Source: Prosapia bicincta
Taxonomy: Eukaryota > Arthropoda > Insecta > Hemiptera > Cercopidae
Reading direction: 5' to 3'
Assembly (NCBI GenBank): GCA_036971475.1
Contig: JBAIZL010000002.1
Location: forward strand, 22,441,067 to 22,505,066
DNA: 64,000 nucleotides
Position numbers and translations under genes: made by a program. Positions 1 through 9,487 of this stretch are shown piece after piece. The notes under the pieces were generated by a model, which worked only from the letters and a program-made list of their open reading frames with translations, ran no database searches and was not told where the DNA came from. Within the stretch, counting starts at the first letter, position 1. Each line of letters begins with the position of its first letter.

Positions 1-1170
1 GCTTTATTGTCTGGTATCCAGCGATCTAGCCGTGTAGTTATATGTTGTAGCAGGGAGAACTAACATGCTGTCATCCTCTGATATGCAGAGTATTAGGGTG
101 TTAGTTGTTTGTACTTAGGTAGGAAGATCTAAAGTGCTGTCATGTTCTGATATGCAGAGATGTAGGTGTGCCATTTAATGTTTTATGGCAGAAAGAACTA
201 ACGTTCTGTCATCCTCTGATATGCCGGGTATTAGGGTGGTAGTATTGTGCAATAAGGTAATAGGAACTAACGTGCTGTCGTTCTTTGATATGCAGAGTAT
301 TAGGATGGTAGTTTTGTGTAATAAGGTAATAGGAACTAACGTGCTGTCATCCTCTGATATGCCGGGTATTAGGGTGGTAGTTTTGTGTAATAAGGCAATA
401 GGAACTAACGTGCTGTCATCCTCTGATATGCCGGGTATTAGGGTGGTAGTTTTGTGTAATAAGGTAATAGGAACTAACGTGCTGTCGTCCTTTGATATGC
501 TGAGTATTAGGATGGTAGTTGTGAGTACTTAGGCAGGAAGATCTAAAGTGCTGTCATAGACTGATATGCAGAGATGTAGGTGTGCCATTTTATGTTTTAT
601 GGCAGAAAGAACTAACGTTCTGTCATCCTCTGATATGCCGGGTATTAGGGTGGTAGTTTTGTGTAATAAGGCAATAGGAACTAACGTGCGGTCATCCTCT
701 GATATGCAGGGTATTAGGGTGGTAGTTTTGTGTACTAAGGCAGGAAGATCTAACGGCCTGTCATTGTGTGACATTCAGGAATATAGAAGAATAGTTTTGT
801 GTACTATGGCTGGAAGATCTAACGTGCTGTCATTGTGTGACATGCAGGGATGCAAGAGGGTCTTTAGTGTACTATGGCAGGGGGATCTTACGTCTGTCAC
901 TGTGTGACATGCAGGATATAAGATGATCGTTTTTTGAACTATGGCAGGACGATCAAACGTGCTATCATTGTGTGACATGCAGATATATAGGACGCTAGTT
1001 TTGTCTATTATGGCAGGAAGAACTAACGTGCTGTCATTTTTTAATATGCAGAGACATAGGCGTGTCATTTTAGAATTTATTGCAGGAGGAAATAATGTAC
1101 TGTCATCCTCTGATATGCAGAATATTAGGGTGGTTGTTATGTGTACTATAGCAGAAGGAATTAACGTGCT
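1..1170. repeat. 69-bp minisatellite, left part
   Basis: Tandem units of about 69 bp with a recurring core (AACGTGCTGTCAT, then GATATGCAG, then TTTGTGTACTA). The array enters from the left window edge and is interrupted by the Polinton at 1177; the same family resumes at 18278. Because 69 is a multiple of three, both strands show open frames with a 23-residue period. Units diverge and stops interrupt every few units, so I read it as non-coding satellite DNA. Confidence 0.9.
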
Positions 1171-1176
1171 GTCATC
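1171..1176. other. Left target site duplication (GTCATC)
   Basis: GTCATC immediately precedes the left terminus (AGTAGAGATG) and recurs directly after the right terminus at 18272-18277. Removing the element and one copy restores a normal 69-bp minisatellite unit (GTGCTGTCATCCTCTGATATG-like), which confirms the boundary. Six bp is the target duplication length known for Polintons. Confidence 0.93.
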
Positions 1177-1438
1177 AGTAGAGATGGGGATTGTTGAGAC
1201 GGGACACTTGAGTCGTGGGAAAACCCAGCCTTCAGGCGGTCTTACGTCATTAACCCTTTTAATCCTTTTAGTTAACCCTTTCAATCCTTTCCCTTAACCC
1301 TTTCGCCTTCAGGCGGTCTTACGTCATTAACCCTTTTAATCCTTTTAGTTAACCCTTTTAACCCTTTCACCCCCTTTTTCCCGTAACCCTTTCAAGACTG
1401 GTGCCGTCGATTCTGAAAAAAATCGTTTTACCTGAGCC

Positions 1439-1494
1439 GTATTCGAACCCCGTATGTTTGTGTTTAGAACCATCAACGCTAACCTCTTGGCTAA
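1439..1494 (-). other. tRNA-like Pol III boxes in left TIR
   Basis: On the minus strand the block has an A-box-like TTAGCCAAGAGG (1483-1494) and a B-box-like GGTTCGAATAC (1439-1449), about 34 bp apart. The right TIR carries the matching copy at 17955-18010. Spacing and boxes resemble a tRNA or tRNA-derived SINE head, but no full cloverleaf was worked out. Pol III activity is inferred, not shown. Confidence 0.5.
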
Positions 1495-1607
1495 CTTGTC
1501 CAAACAATAGAGATGCTTTTATTTGTGCTATATGACCAAACGACTATTGTCGTTAGTCTTCTTGCATGATAGTTTGGATGTCATTGATCTTAATCCTTTC
1601 TCAAGGG

Positions 1608-1790
1608 TTGAAAGGGTTAAACGAAAGGGTTGAAAGGGTTAAAAGGGTTGAAAGGGTTAAATGAAAGGGTTGAAAGGGTTAAAATTAAAGGGCTGAAAGG
1701 GATAAATGAAAGGGTTGAAAGGGTTAAAAGGGTTAAATGATAGGGTTGAAAGGTTTAAACGAAAGGGTTGAAAGGGTTTGAAGTCCAAAT
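1608..1790. repeat. AAAGGGTTG-type array in left TIR
   Basis: Degenerate short repeats of GGGTTGAAA / GGGTTAAA(C/T)GAAA, the complement of AACCCTTTC. The array is strongly strand-asymmetric (purines on the plus strand) and resembles telomere-type sequence without matching a known telomere unit. The right TIR has a longer version (17580-17852), so copy number has changed since insertion or differed at insertion. Confidence 0.85.
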
Positions 1791-2572
1791 TGACCTGATG
1801 TCAAAAATCGTCGTATTCGTACCTTCTGCGCCCCGTCTTGAGGAAATAATGTCTTTAGGCGTAATGTAATCAACATGCTAGTACTGTATGAACTTGTTTA
1901 CTTCCAAGCTTATTTGTTTTTGATTTGGTTAATTCTTTATTATTTATAATTCTTATAAATCAAATGAATATAAATAGAATATTGGAGTTTTTTTTATTAT
2001 TCTATTTTTCTAAAACAAGACGTTTGGCTCGTTTTAGAAATATATTCTTGTTTAAAAGACAGTAAGTTATACACTGTGTATAAACACTGATATTTCAACA
2101 CGAAAATATAAATGACATTATTTGCAAGTAAAACACATAGTACAGGAGTATGTTACATCTAAGTATAAATTAAATGGTCATTAAGTTTTAATCATTCAAT
2201 TAGAATATATAGTATTATATTTTTTTTAATTAAAGAAATTAAACTTTATAAATAGAATATAAGAAAAGTCAATTATTTACAATATACGTGATTCTGAACT
2301 TTTGTTAATAAAGTATTTGGCAATTCCAAATCCAGAGGTATCCGACAGAGGGTGGTGGAGTAGTGCCTTAGCCTATATTAATTTACCCGATGACGCAGTA
2401 TTCGAAACCCTTTAAAAAATCTGGTACCTCTCTTATCCAAACGCCTCAGGTCTTGTCACTGCCTCCCAAACGCCTCAGGTCTTGCCACTGCCTCCCAAAC
2501 GCCTCAGGTCTTGTTATTACTGTATTCAACAGATACTGATTCTGTACCTCCCTTATCCAAACGCCTCAAGTC

Positions 2573-3794
2573 TTGTCCGATACCTCCCTGGTCTTTGACT
2601 CAACCCGATACGGACTTGCTACTCATTTCTTACCCTTAACCGTGGATGGTAAAGATCTTGCTCGGTTATTTACGTAGTCCTGTCCTTAGGTACTAATGAG
2701 CACTGTATATCAAGCTCGAGAGACTACTATAGCCATGCAATGTGTGGAAAGAGTACAGGGGTATCCTATATGTAGAAAACACATCATTTGAGTTACATTA
2801 AATTCATACTTGTGAGTCATCAATGTCAGTATTACTTAAAAATACACATTTTACTAGTGAAAGTTAGTATAAATTTTACTTTCAATAGTATTAAACGTGA
2901 GATGTTTACGTATTGGTGTGTTAACATGTTTTATTATCAGATTACCTTACATAATGTAAATATAAACATTCACATATTGTAGTGCTATCGATTTTACTAT
3001 CAAGATAATACATGAGCACAAGAATTTTTTTGCCTTGGTTTACGGAAAAATTAATTTCACGCCAGTGACAGTTTTTTTTCATGTTATTCTAATGATAGTA
3101 GAATCGAGCAGAGTAATCTATACTAGAACATGTGTAAATGACAAAAAATATTAAGTAGCTTTACGTGCTTTTTTAATGTAGCCATAAGGCAGTGAGTCAT
3201 ACTCACCCTCTCTTTTCCTCTTGAATCCTGTTATTTTAAAGTATTTTAATTCCTCGACAGTAACCATATTTTCATTTCATTTACATTAATTTTGTCAGTT
3301 TAAATTCTAAAGTTAACAGGTTTTCATTGAAAAATATATAGTCTACATAGGTTAAACACAATATTAGCAATTTCTAATGTTGCATATTGACATTATAAAA
3401 TAAATCTGTAACAAATTTATATAAAATATATTTATAAGCTACATTAATTAGTTGTTATTTGTTGTTTCATGCTAAGTCAATGAAAGGGTTGGTGATCTAC
3501 ACGGAGGCTACCATTTCTTAACCAAATTGACCTGATGATGTCAAAAAAAGTCGTACCTTGTGTACCCTATGCTTCCTTTCTTGTGTGCTAGGTCTCTACC
3601 TGTTTCGTCCTGAATAAATGTTAGTACTAAGTCAATTAGTTTCAATGCTGTTAATTTCGGTAATGGATGGGAGTATAAGAATTAATACCTTTTTAATTTT
3701 AATTTTCTTTATTTTTCCAAACACATAATACAGAATGTTCAATTTAGTAAATCAGTTTATTAATCTTTTGAATTTCTCTGTTATTGAAACAAAA
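2573..3794. other. Left subterminal AT-rich region of the Polinton
   Basis: No protein-coding gene was recognised apart from a possible 38-aa minus-strand ORF (3151-3267). Around 3480-3600 there is a degraded copy of a TIR segment (AAAGGGTTG, AAATTGACCTGATG, TCAAAAAAAGTCGTAC), matching the TIR at about 1785-1830. At 3715-3765 lies AACACATAATACAGAATGTT, repeated directly at about 4790-4835. Confidence 0.6.
3151..3267 (-). CDS. Possible small basic 38-aa protein
   Basis: An ATG-to-TAA frame of 38 codons on the minus strand starts MVTVEELKYF and is rich in Lys, Arg and Glu (GFKRKREGEYD near the middle). Its composition is more protein-like than the AT-rich surroundings, and it shares orientation with the two other minus-strand accessory genes of this element. 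No family is recognised and no clear promoter is seen. It could be a chance frame. Confidence 0.3.
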   Translation of the reverse strand: MVTVEELKYFKITGFKRKREGEYDSLPYGYIKKARKAT

Positions 3795-4088
3795 TTAAAT
3801 ACATACATTATTCAACTCAAAATTATCATTTCCTTCGAAACACATGTACACTTTTCGGATTAGATTTTTAAAAATAACACAAACACAGGTATCTGGTGCA
3901 TTGCAAGATGTGTAAACTGACCATGGACAAGCCGTGTAGTGCTGTCTTGTTGTATCGTACTCTGCCAAACCATGCCTCTCCATTAAAGACGTTGCTTCCC
4001 TGATGTAATAATGAGCCAAGGTTTTCCCACACGTACATAGCTTAGGGTTAGCTAAAAGTATTTCGATGTCTTCGTGAGCTGCCAACAT
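3795..4088 (-). CDS. Hypothetical Cys-rich accessory protein
   Basis: An unrecognised protein of about 97 aa on the minus strand. I place the start at the ATG at 4088 (MLAAHEDIEI); the frame stays open upstream to 4112 but only without another ATG. It contains CTCG near the N-terminus and several further Cys and His residues, including CVCV about two thirds along, so metal binding is possible but unproven. A TATA-like TATAAATA lies on the minus strand at 4123-4116, which would leave a leader of only a few bases. It sits just inside the left subterminal region and is transcribed toward the terminus, a common place for Polinton accessory genes. It could also be a remnant of a longer gene. Confidence 0.5.
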   Translation of the reverse strand: MLAAHEDIEILLANPKLCTCGKTLAHYYIREATSLMERHGLAEYDTTRQHYTACPWSVYTSCNAPDTCVCVIFKNLIRKVYMCFEGNDNFELNNVCI

Positions 4089-4519
4089 AGTGATACGGTT
4101 ATAAATCTTCACGCGTATTTATACATCTCTAGGATTACTTTCTCTTAGGCTTTAGACCTATCAAACTGTCTACAGTACTAAGTTATGAATTACATTATAC
4201 ATTTTGTTTATTCTATTTCAGTTTATTGTAATATCTCTTATTATAACAAAATTCAAATCTATTATTTACTCTGTTTTATTCTTAATAGAATATCTTAATT
4301 CTAACTTAAATATCGTATAGAAACTAACAATCTTTGTGATTAAGTATTTTTGTATTTCAAAAATTATAAGGATCTATTGTCATACTAAAAATGTTCAACC
4401 AAAGTAACTATAATATAAATCTACTTTCTATTTGTATATAGAGTAAAATGATTTCTAGGATAAATCTATTTTCAGATAAATGTTTAGTGAAAGTTTTCAA
4501 CAATATCTGTAGGATATGA

Positions 4520-4770
4520 TGGAAAACAACTTTCTATTCCATTTGTAATCTTCAAGGACTTTGAATAAGATATACCATCAAAGAATTAATAATCTTTATT
4601 GACAATAAGTTTATTTTATATTTAAATCATAACCATAAAAATAGAGATTTCTTGTGATAAATAATAACATAATCCTTTAATCAGAACTTTCTTTGTTTTT
4701 TTTTTATTTTTATGAAATACATCTTGTTTATTATATTTTAGCTTATTGTAATATCTTTTATTAAATTGTT
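4520..4770 (+). repeat. Inner inverted repeat, left arm
   Basis: This matches the reverse complement of about 15685-15940 near the right end (for example TTCAAGGACTTTGAATAAGA here against its complement at about 15898-15915). The two arms bracket the gene block and lie well inside the TIRs. They may be remains of a longer TIR or independently amplified subterminal modules. Confidence 0.75.
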
Positions 4771-5232
4771 TTTAATATTATTTATTTTTTAAACACATAA
4801 TACAGAATGTTCAATTTAGTAAATCAGTTTATTTCACTTGATCCAAAACCTTTTAAATTTCTCTCTGTTACATCTAAACGTTTTATTTCATAAAGTTCAC
4901 TTGTATATGCAGTTCTTAAATCATACCCAACTGATAGAGGTAAACATCTTTGTGGAGCAAATTCGTATTTTGATAACATAAAGTATTTCAACTTGACGTT
5001 TATTAATTCAATTATGTATTATATATTTATTTATGGTAAATTGATACAAATAACTCAACACATTATGTGAATCAAATTTACGATATTATTTTTAAAATGA
5101 AAGAAAGAACTTTCATTTTGTTTACATTTTATTTATTTCAATGGAACAAGGAGAAAAATAACAAATTAAAATAATATAACAAATCAATATAATAAACTTC
5201 AGTTTCCACTTTATTCACTTTAAGACATCTCC

Positions 5233-5356
5233 AAAGTTTTAATCATTCAATTAGAATATATATTATATTTATTTTTTAATTAAAGAAATTAAACTTTATA
5301 AATAGAATATTAGAAACGTCTATTATTTACAAAATACGTGATTCTGAACTTTCATA
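5233..5356 (+). repeat. Internal direct copy of a TIR segment
   Basis: About 120 bp repeats the left TIR at about 2188-2305 in the same orientation (AAGTTTTAATCATTCAATTA through ACGTGATTCTGAACTTT) with a few mismatches. It shows that TIR segments have been copied inward. Confidence 0.8.
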
Positions 5357-5498
5357 AACTTATTATTGATAGAAAACAACTTCTTTTCAATCAAAATACC
5401 AAGTAAGTAATAATAATTGTATTCTACTAAAGTTAATCAATAAAAATACTCACTGTATTAGTGTTCAGAAAAAGCTCCTCTTCGCTCTTCGAAAAAAC

Positions 5499-5792
5499 TC
5501 ATTCTGTTATTTCCAAATCAACTGTTCGTTCTTTTTTAGATTTAACAAAAAGCTTCTTTCCTATAATAGCTTCTAAATCTTGATCATTTGAAAATAAAGT
5601 AGTATAACGTTTTGTTAGATAGGCATGAACAGTTTCTCCCTTATTGATAAATTTTACTAATATTGCATGACCGTATTTCGCTTCTACTATTCTTGCTTCT
5701 TTAATCACGTATGGTTCCCCTAACGTAAATGATTGAATAGACACTGTGTCTACACTTGTTGACAAATTGAATTTTTCAATAAGATTTGACAT
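5499..5792 (-). CDS. Putative OB-fold ssDNA-binding-like accessory protein
   Basis: A 97-aa intact frame on the minus strand (MSNLIEKFNL start). The middle follows a pattern I associate with a small protein common in invertebrate Mavericks: a proline-tyrosine strand (GEPYVIKEAR), an AKYGHAILVKF strand and a LTKRYTTLF segment. That pattern suggests a compact beta-barrel of OB type, possibly binding single-stranded DNA during replication. Both fold and role are inferred from motif resemblance only. Upstream on the minus strand lie a weak TATA-like TTTAAAT (5859-5853) and an initiator-like TTCAGT (5830-5825), 32 bp apart, matching the promoter layout of other genes here. It is one of the few genes in the element without a visible lesion. 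Confidence 0.55.
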   Translation of the reverse strand: MSNLIEKFNLSTSVDTVSIQSFTLGEPYVIKEARIVEAKYGHAILVKFINKGETVHAYLTKRYTTLFSNDQDLEAIIGKKLFVKSKKERTVDLEITE

Positions 5793-5824
5793 GCTTATGC
5801 TCTGTTCTGCAGTTCACGACACAA

Positions 5825-5859
5825 ACTGAATAAATATTTCTCTGGTTGTTGAATTTAAA
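5825..5859 (-). promoter_or_regulatory. TATA-like plus initiator for the OB-like gene
   Basis: Minus-strand TTTAAAT at 5859-5853 and TTCAGT at 5830-5825 place the predicted start about 32 bp downstream of the TATA-like box and about 35 bp before the ATG at 5792. Confidence 0.35.
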
Positions 5860-6108
5860 CCTTCTAGTTGTAATTAATTTGTTTTGATCATTTTAAATTT
5901 TCCAAGAATAAAAATTCTTTCAAACTTTCCTAATGTGTTTTAACTGCTTCTTAAAATTCCCTAATTATTATTTTAATTGACTTGTTTATTAACAATCTTT
6001 CAAAATTTCCAAAGTTGTTTTTCAAATATAACATTAACGACTTGTTTTCAATATCCTAATTTGAAAAAACATTAACGACTTGTTTACAATATTCTAATCT
6101 GAAAAAGT

Positions 6109-6137
6109 TATAAAAGATAGTGAAACCAAAACTCAGT
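6109..6137 (+). promoter_or_regulatory. TATA box and TCAGT initiator, polymerase gene
   Basis: TATAAAAG at 6109-6116 is followed by TCAGT at 6133-6137, with the initiator A 26 bp from the first T of the TATA box. The ATG of the polymerase relic follows at 6184. This is a textbook TATA/Inr pair and the clearest promoter in the element. Confidence 0.55.
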
Positions 6138-6183
6138 TTTAATTTCTTCTTTGCTGTATTTGGGTGTGTACTATTTTATTGAA

Positions 6184-6966
6184 ATGGCTGTATATCTTGT
6201 TTCGAATACGGAAAAGTATGTTAAAAAGTATCGTATTAATGGAACTAGGTTTCTTTTTAAATTCAATTTACCGCCAACTAATGTCAATGAAATTGACTGG
6301 GTTAGACAAGGACTTAATGATATAATTGATTCAATGAAAAGTAATGCGACTGATCAAGATCAACTCGGTTTCACTTTGTCAAGTTTGAATTTTAAAAACC
6401 GAGAACTGGGGTATGTTTCATTTCGCCCGGCTTCTCAAATTAATTCTGATATGTTATTTCAGATATTTGGAGGCATTATTCAAAGTATTTCACCTGGTTT
6501 TAGTTCAACCGATACTTTCGAGATTACCTGTACTAGAGTAAGGGTTCCACTCGAATGAGGGCATATAAGAACAGGATTTTTCAACAATTTCGACGAGAAG
6601 GGGAATCGTGGTTATAAAAAATTTCGATTCTCTTTGTTTCCCATGTTCAATTGTAGTTCCAAAAGCAATAGTTGATAACGATATCGAATATTCAGCAATA
6701 AGACTAAACCGTCGAAACAGACAAAGCACAGCAGTTAATGACTGACGCTAAAAGTACAGATATCAGACACAAACTTGGGAATAAAAGAGTTACAACAAAA
6801 CTTTCTCAATGAATATAAAATGCCATTATATAAAATTGGAATTTGTGATAAAATAAATTACAATCAGAATAACAGCACATTAATGTTTAATAATAGAACA
6901 TTTAAACATAGCAAAATAAAACAAAAAATTGTTGCTGTTTACATAAACGTTACAAATATGAGTTAA
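6184..6966 (+). pseudogene. Protein-primed DNA polymerase B, N-terminal relic
   Basis: The first frame (6184-6558, 124 aa from the ATG at 6184) ends with a segment typical of the extreme N-terminus of Polinton polymerases: a Phe-rich strand, FGGIIQSISPGF, then a valine-rich strand. A second frame (about 6569-6745) continues it with VIKNFDSLC and VVPKAIVDND, and a third (about 6775-6966) with GIKELQQ, NEYKMPLY and HSKIKQKI, again in family order. The frame changes and the stops at 6556-6558 and 6743-6745 show it is broken. Nothing resembling the exonuclease or the palm/finger motifs of a family-B polymerase follows: the integrase begins about 200 bp later, so most of the gene (about 1,000 aa in this family) has been deleted. 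Assignment rests on motif order recognised by eye. Confidence 0.75.
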
Positions 6967-7179
6967 AAATATAAAGATAGCAACAAAAAATATATAATTA
7001 AAATTCTTATCATTTTAAAAATACTGCTGTTTACAAAAATCTACAAATCTGGTTTGTATGCCTATAGGGGAGTCCGCCAGATAAAATAATGGACAACGCA
7101 TCAAAGGTTATACCTCTTGGGTGATGTGGAAATTAACCTATATAAGTTCGTATTTTTTAAAATCAATCACATTTCTAAA

Positions 7180-7863
7180 ATGGATCTGAGATATGCTATT
7201 GCAAATGAATTACATAAACCGGCTAGAAGACATTTCAAAACTAGACGTGTAACCTTGAAAGGCATTCACGATTTATATCAGGCCGACTTGGTAGAGATGA
7301 TTCCTTATGCTAAACGAAACAGAGGATACGAATACTTACTCACTATGATTAATTGTCTTACAAAATTTGCGTTTACGCTTCCTTTAAAATCGAAAACAGG
7401 TGTCGAAGTGGCTTCTGCTCTAGATAGTGTTTTGAAAAATCATCCAATGAATTATTTTCAAACAGACCAAGGTAAAGAATGGTTCAACGTTCATGTTCGA
7501 AATTTAATGAAAAAATACAAAATTAATCACTATACTACTTATTCAGATAAAAAAGCTTCCATAGTCGAAAGATTTAATCGTACGTTGAAAAGTGAAATGT
7601 GGAAAGAGTTTACTGCTAGGGGATCGTATGTATGGATAAAACCTACAATACCTGTAACGTATGTGTTACAAGATTCTAGAGGTAATATTTTGAAAGGAGA
7701 TTTCTATACCGAAGAAATCAGTAAAGCGAAAATGGGTGATGTTTATCTTATCGATAAAGTATTAAAGAGAAAACGTAATAAAGTTTCTGTCAAATGGACA
7801 GGTTTTGATAAAACACACAACAGTTGGATCGATACGAAACAACTTATTTATTATAGATTATAG
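7180..7863 (+). pseudogene. Integrase with chromodomain, internally deleted
   Basis: Retroviral-type (rve) integrase that would insert the element. From the ATG at 7180 (MDLRYAIANE) the frame gives 227 aa. The DDE residues are present: Asp36 (QADLVEM), Asp96 (FQTDQGKEW) and Glu130 (ASIVERFNRT), with 33 residues between the second and third. A chromodomain-like C-terminus follows (about 188-225, VYLIDKVLKR and VKWTGFDKTHNSW), as in other Polinton integrases. Between RGSYVW (about 148-152) and the PVTYVLQD strand (about 158) the usual linker of some 70-100 residues is absent, a clean in-frame deletion. The frame is otherwise open. Upstream codons back to 7117 lack an ATG. Catalytic residues survive, but missing linker and strand elements probably abolish activity. 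Confidence 0.85.
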
Positions 7864-7897
7864 AAACAAATACTGATATCATTAGTGTTACATCACA

Positions 7898-8589
7898 ATG
7901 CGTACAGAAAAGGCCCTACAATCTTTCACAATGTCAAATTTTGATAAATATGTAGAGTGTACAAAAAAAATGCGTCAGACATAGTACACTTTTACCAAAT
8001 ACTATTCGATGTATTATTTATGGACCTTCTAATTGCGGGAAAACAAATGTAGTATTCAATTTATTGTTTGAACCCAATGGGTTGAAGTTCGCTAATGTGT
8101 ATGTGTTTTCAAAATCATTACATCAGTCAAAGTATAAACTTTTAGAAAAGGTTTTCTCAGATTCTGAAATCGGCTACTTTTCATACTGACAACCAAAGTG
8201 TACTTGAACCCAATGACGTAAGACAAAATTCCGTAGTAATATTCGATGATGTTGCTTATGAGAAACAAGACAATATTAGAAAATATTTTTCAATGGGTCG
8301 TCACAATAATGTCGATACTTTCTATTTAGGTCAATCGTACAGTCAAATTCCAAAACAATTGATTCGTGATAATACGAACTTTTTAGTTATATTTATACAA
8401 GACGACCTCAATATAACACATATTTATAATAACCACGTGACTCCTGACATTAAAATATCTGTTTTTAAAGACATCTGTGCTGAGGCATGGAAAAATATTT
8501 ACGGCTTTGTTGTAATAGATAAAGACGGTGAAAAAGATCAAGGTCGTTACAGAATCGGATTCGATTGTTTTGTAAAAGATTTATTTTAA
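7898..8589 (+). pseudogene. FtsK/HerA-type genome-packaging ATPase, frameshifted
   Basis: This ATPase would drive DNA into capsids. It begins at the ATG at 7898, 34 bp after the integrase stop. The Walker A motif GPSNCGKT is encoded at 8022-8045 and the Walker B strand VVIFDDV at about 8235-8255, followed by FSMGRHNNVDTFYLGQSYSQ, a hallmark of the Polinton enzyme, and a conserved end (KYGF-like YGFVVIDKD, then GRYRIGF). Two frame changes break it: one in or near the A8 run at 7963-7970, before Walker A, and one near the T4 run at 8178-8181, after which the original frame stops at 8187-8189. Each is equivalent to one added base. Total length (about 230 codons) is normal for the family. Sequencing error in homopolymers is an alternative for either shift. 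Confidence 0.85.
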
Positions 8590-8621
8590 ATGTATTCACT
8601 TGTTCACTATCAGTATACAAC

Positions 8622-9487
8622 ATGACGCCCAACGAAGAACAAGTTATCCTTGAGATATCTAGATTGAAAGAGGCTATAAAGAGAAAATACCGCGAAAAGA
8701 GATTCGGTGATGTGGAAAGGGAACGAGTAATGACTAAAAAATACAGTCCCCTTATTAGGGAAATTTCGAAATTACGGAAAGATAAAGTGGAAACTAAACC
8801 TGAGAATGAAGAAATAAAACTTGAGCCAATTACATCACACTCTACGCCTCTAAAAGAATCATCTAGTGTAAAAGAGTTATTGACTACTCCTAAAGGACAA
8901 GAAGAATACAAAGAGACTTTAAATACAACCTTTTCTAATCAACTCACACTTTTGTACATGACAAAAATGATTAACGACTCGAATCTGATAGATAATGTAT
9001 ATGGACCGAGAATAGAAGGTAATGTTCTTATGGTCGGAGATAAAAAGATTCAGTTTGCCGAAGTTGGTGACATTATTATCGCAGGAGAAAATTACAACGG
9101 TACCGAAGGACTTTATGAATTATTGTTTATGCGTATACCAAGAAAAATATATACGGACGAAGATGTAGAAGCCTATAGAAAAATTTGTAAAAAAACTTAT
9201 GCTCATAAAGTGAATTACAGTTTTAGAAATATTATAAATCGCGATTTTAGAAACGATAAATAAAAAATATTATTCAGCATCTGTTTCCCCCGAAAAGGAT
9301 TGGTAAAGGATACGCTTATTGGGATAATCCTAACGAATTATGTGATAGGCTGAGACTTTTACTGTCTTCTTACGAAGCTGGTCATACAGGTCATAGAAAC
9401 GAAATAGCGTCTGTTATAGAAGAGCTGAGGGAAGCGGGGATTATAAAAGGATGGGGTAATAAGAAAATTAGAACACTGATAAAATGA
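8622..9487 (+). pseudogene. Maverick-conserved protein (DUF8207-like), one frameshift
   Basis: A protein of unknown function found widely in Mavericks next to the ATPase. The ATG is at 8622. The N-terminal 70 residues are charged and probably coiled (EISRLKEAIKRKYREKR), then a linker, then a folded region with VYGPRIEGNVLMVGDKKI (about 126-143) and GTEGLYELLF (about 164-173). The first frame stops at 9263, but the adjacent frame continues with GKGYAYWDNPNELCDRLRLL and ends EELREAGIIKGWG before TGA at 9485-9487. That tail is the strongest family signature. The change near 9255-9270 is equivalent to one lost base. The stop overlaps the next gene's ATG (ATGA, 9484-9487). A weak TATA-like TATTTTAA (8582-8589) and TATCAGT (8608-8614) lie upstream. 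Confidence 0.75.

Larger units (their letters stand above)
1177..2572 (+). repeat. Left terminal inverted repeat
   Basis: The segment matches the reverse complement of 16784-18271 apart from scattered substitutions and a shorter purine/pyrimidine-biased array (about 1608-1790 here, 17580-17852 on the right). In order from the tip it holds: a 77-bp tandem duplication with the palindrome GCCTTCAGGC (1228-1237, 1305-1314) followed by TTACGTCA (1242-1249, 1319-1326); a tRNA-like block in reverse orientation (1439-1494); the AAAGGGTTG/AACCCTTTC array; an AT-rich stretch; and a block with repeated ACGCCTCAGGTCTTG (about 2440-2572). Confidence 0.93.
4089..5498. other. AT-rich intergenic region with repeated modules
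   Basis: No gene is recognised. It holds the left arm of a second, inner inverted repeat (about 4520-4770), direct repeats of the CATCTTGTTTATTATATTTTAG type (about 4193-4250 and 4715-4765), the second copy of the AACACATAATACAGAATGTT module (about 4790-4835), and a near copy of TIR sequence at about 5233-5356. Confidence 0.6.

Noticed and set aside
6505..6729. 74-codon minus-strand frame opposite the polymerase relic
   Set aside because: Shadow of the plus-strand coding remnant; no features of its own.
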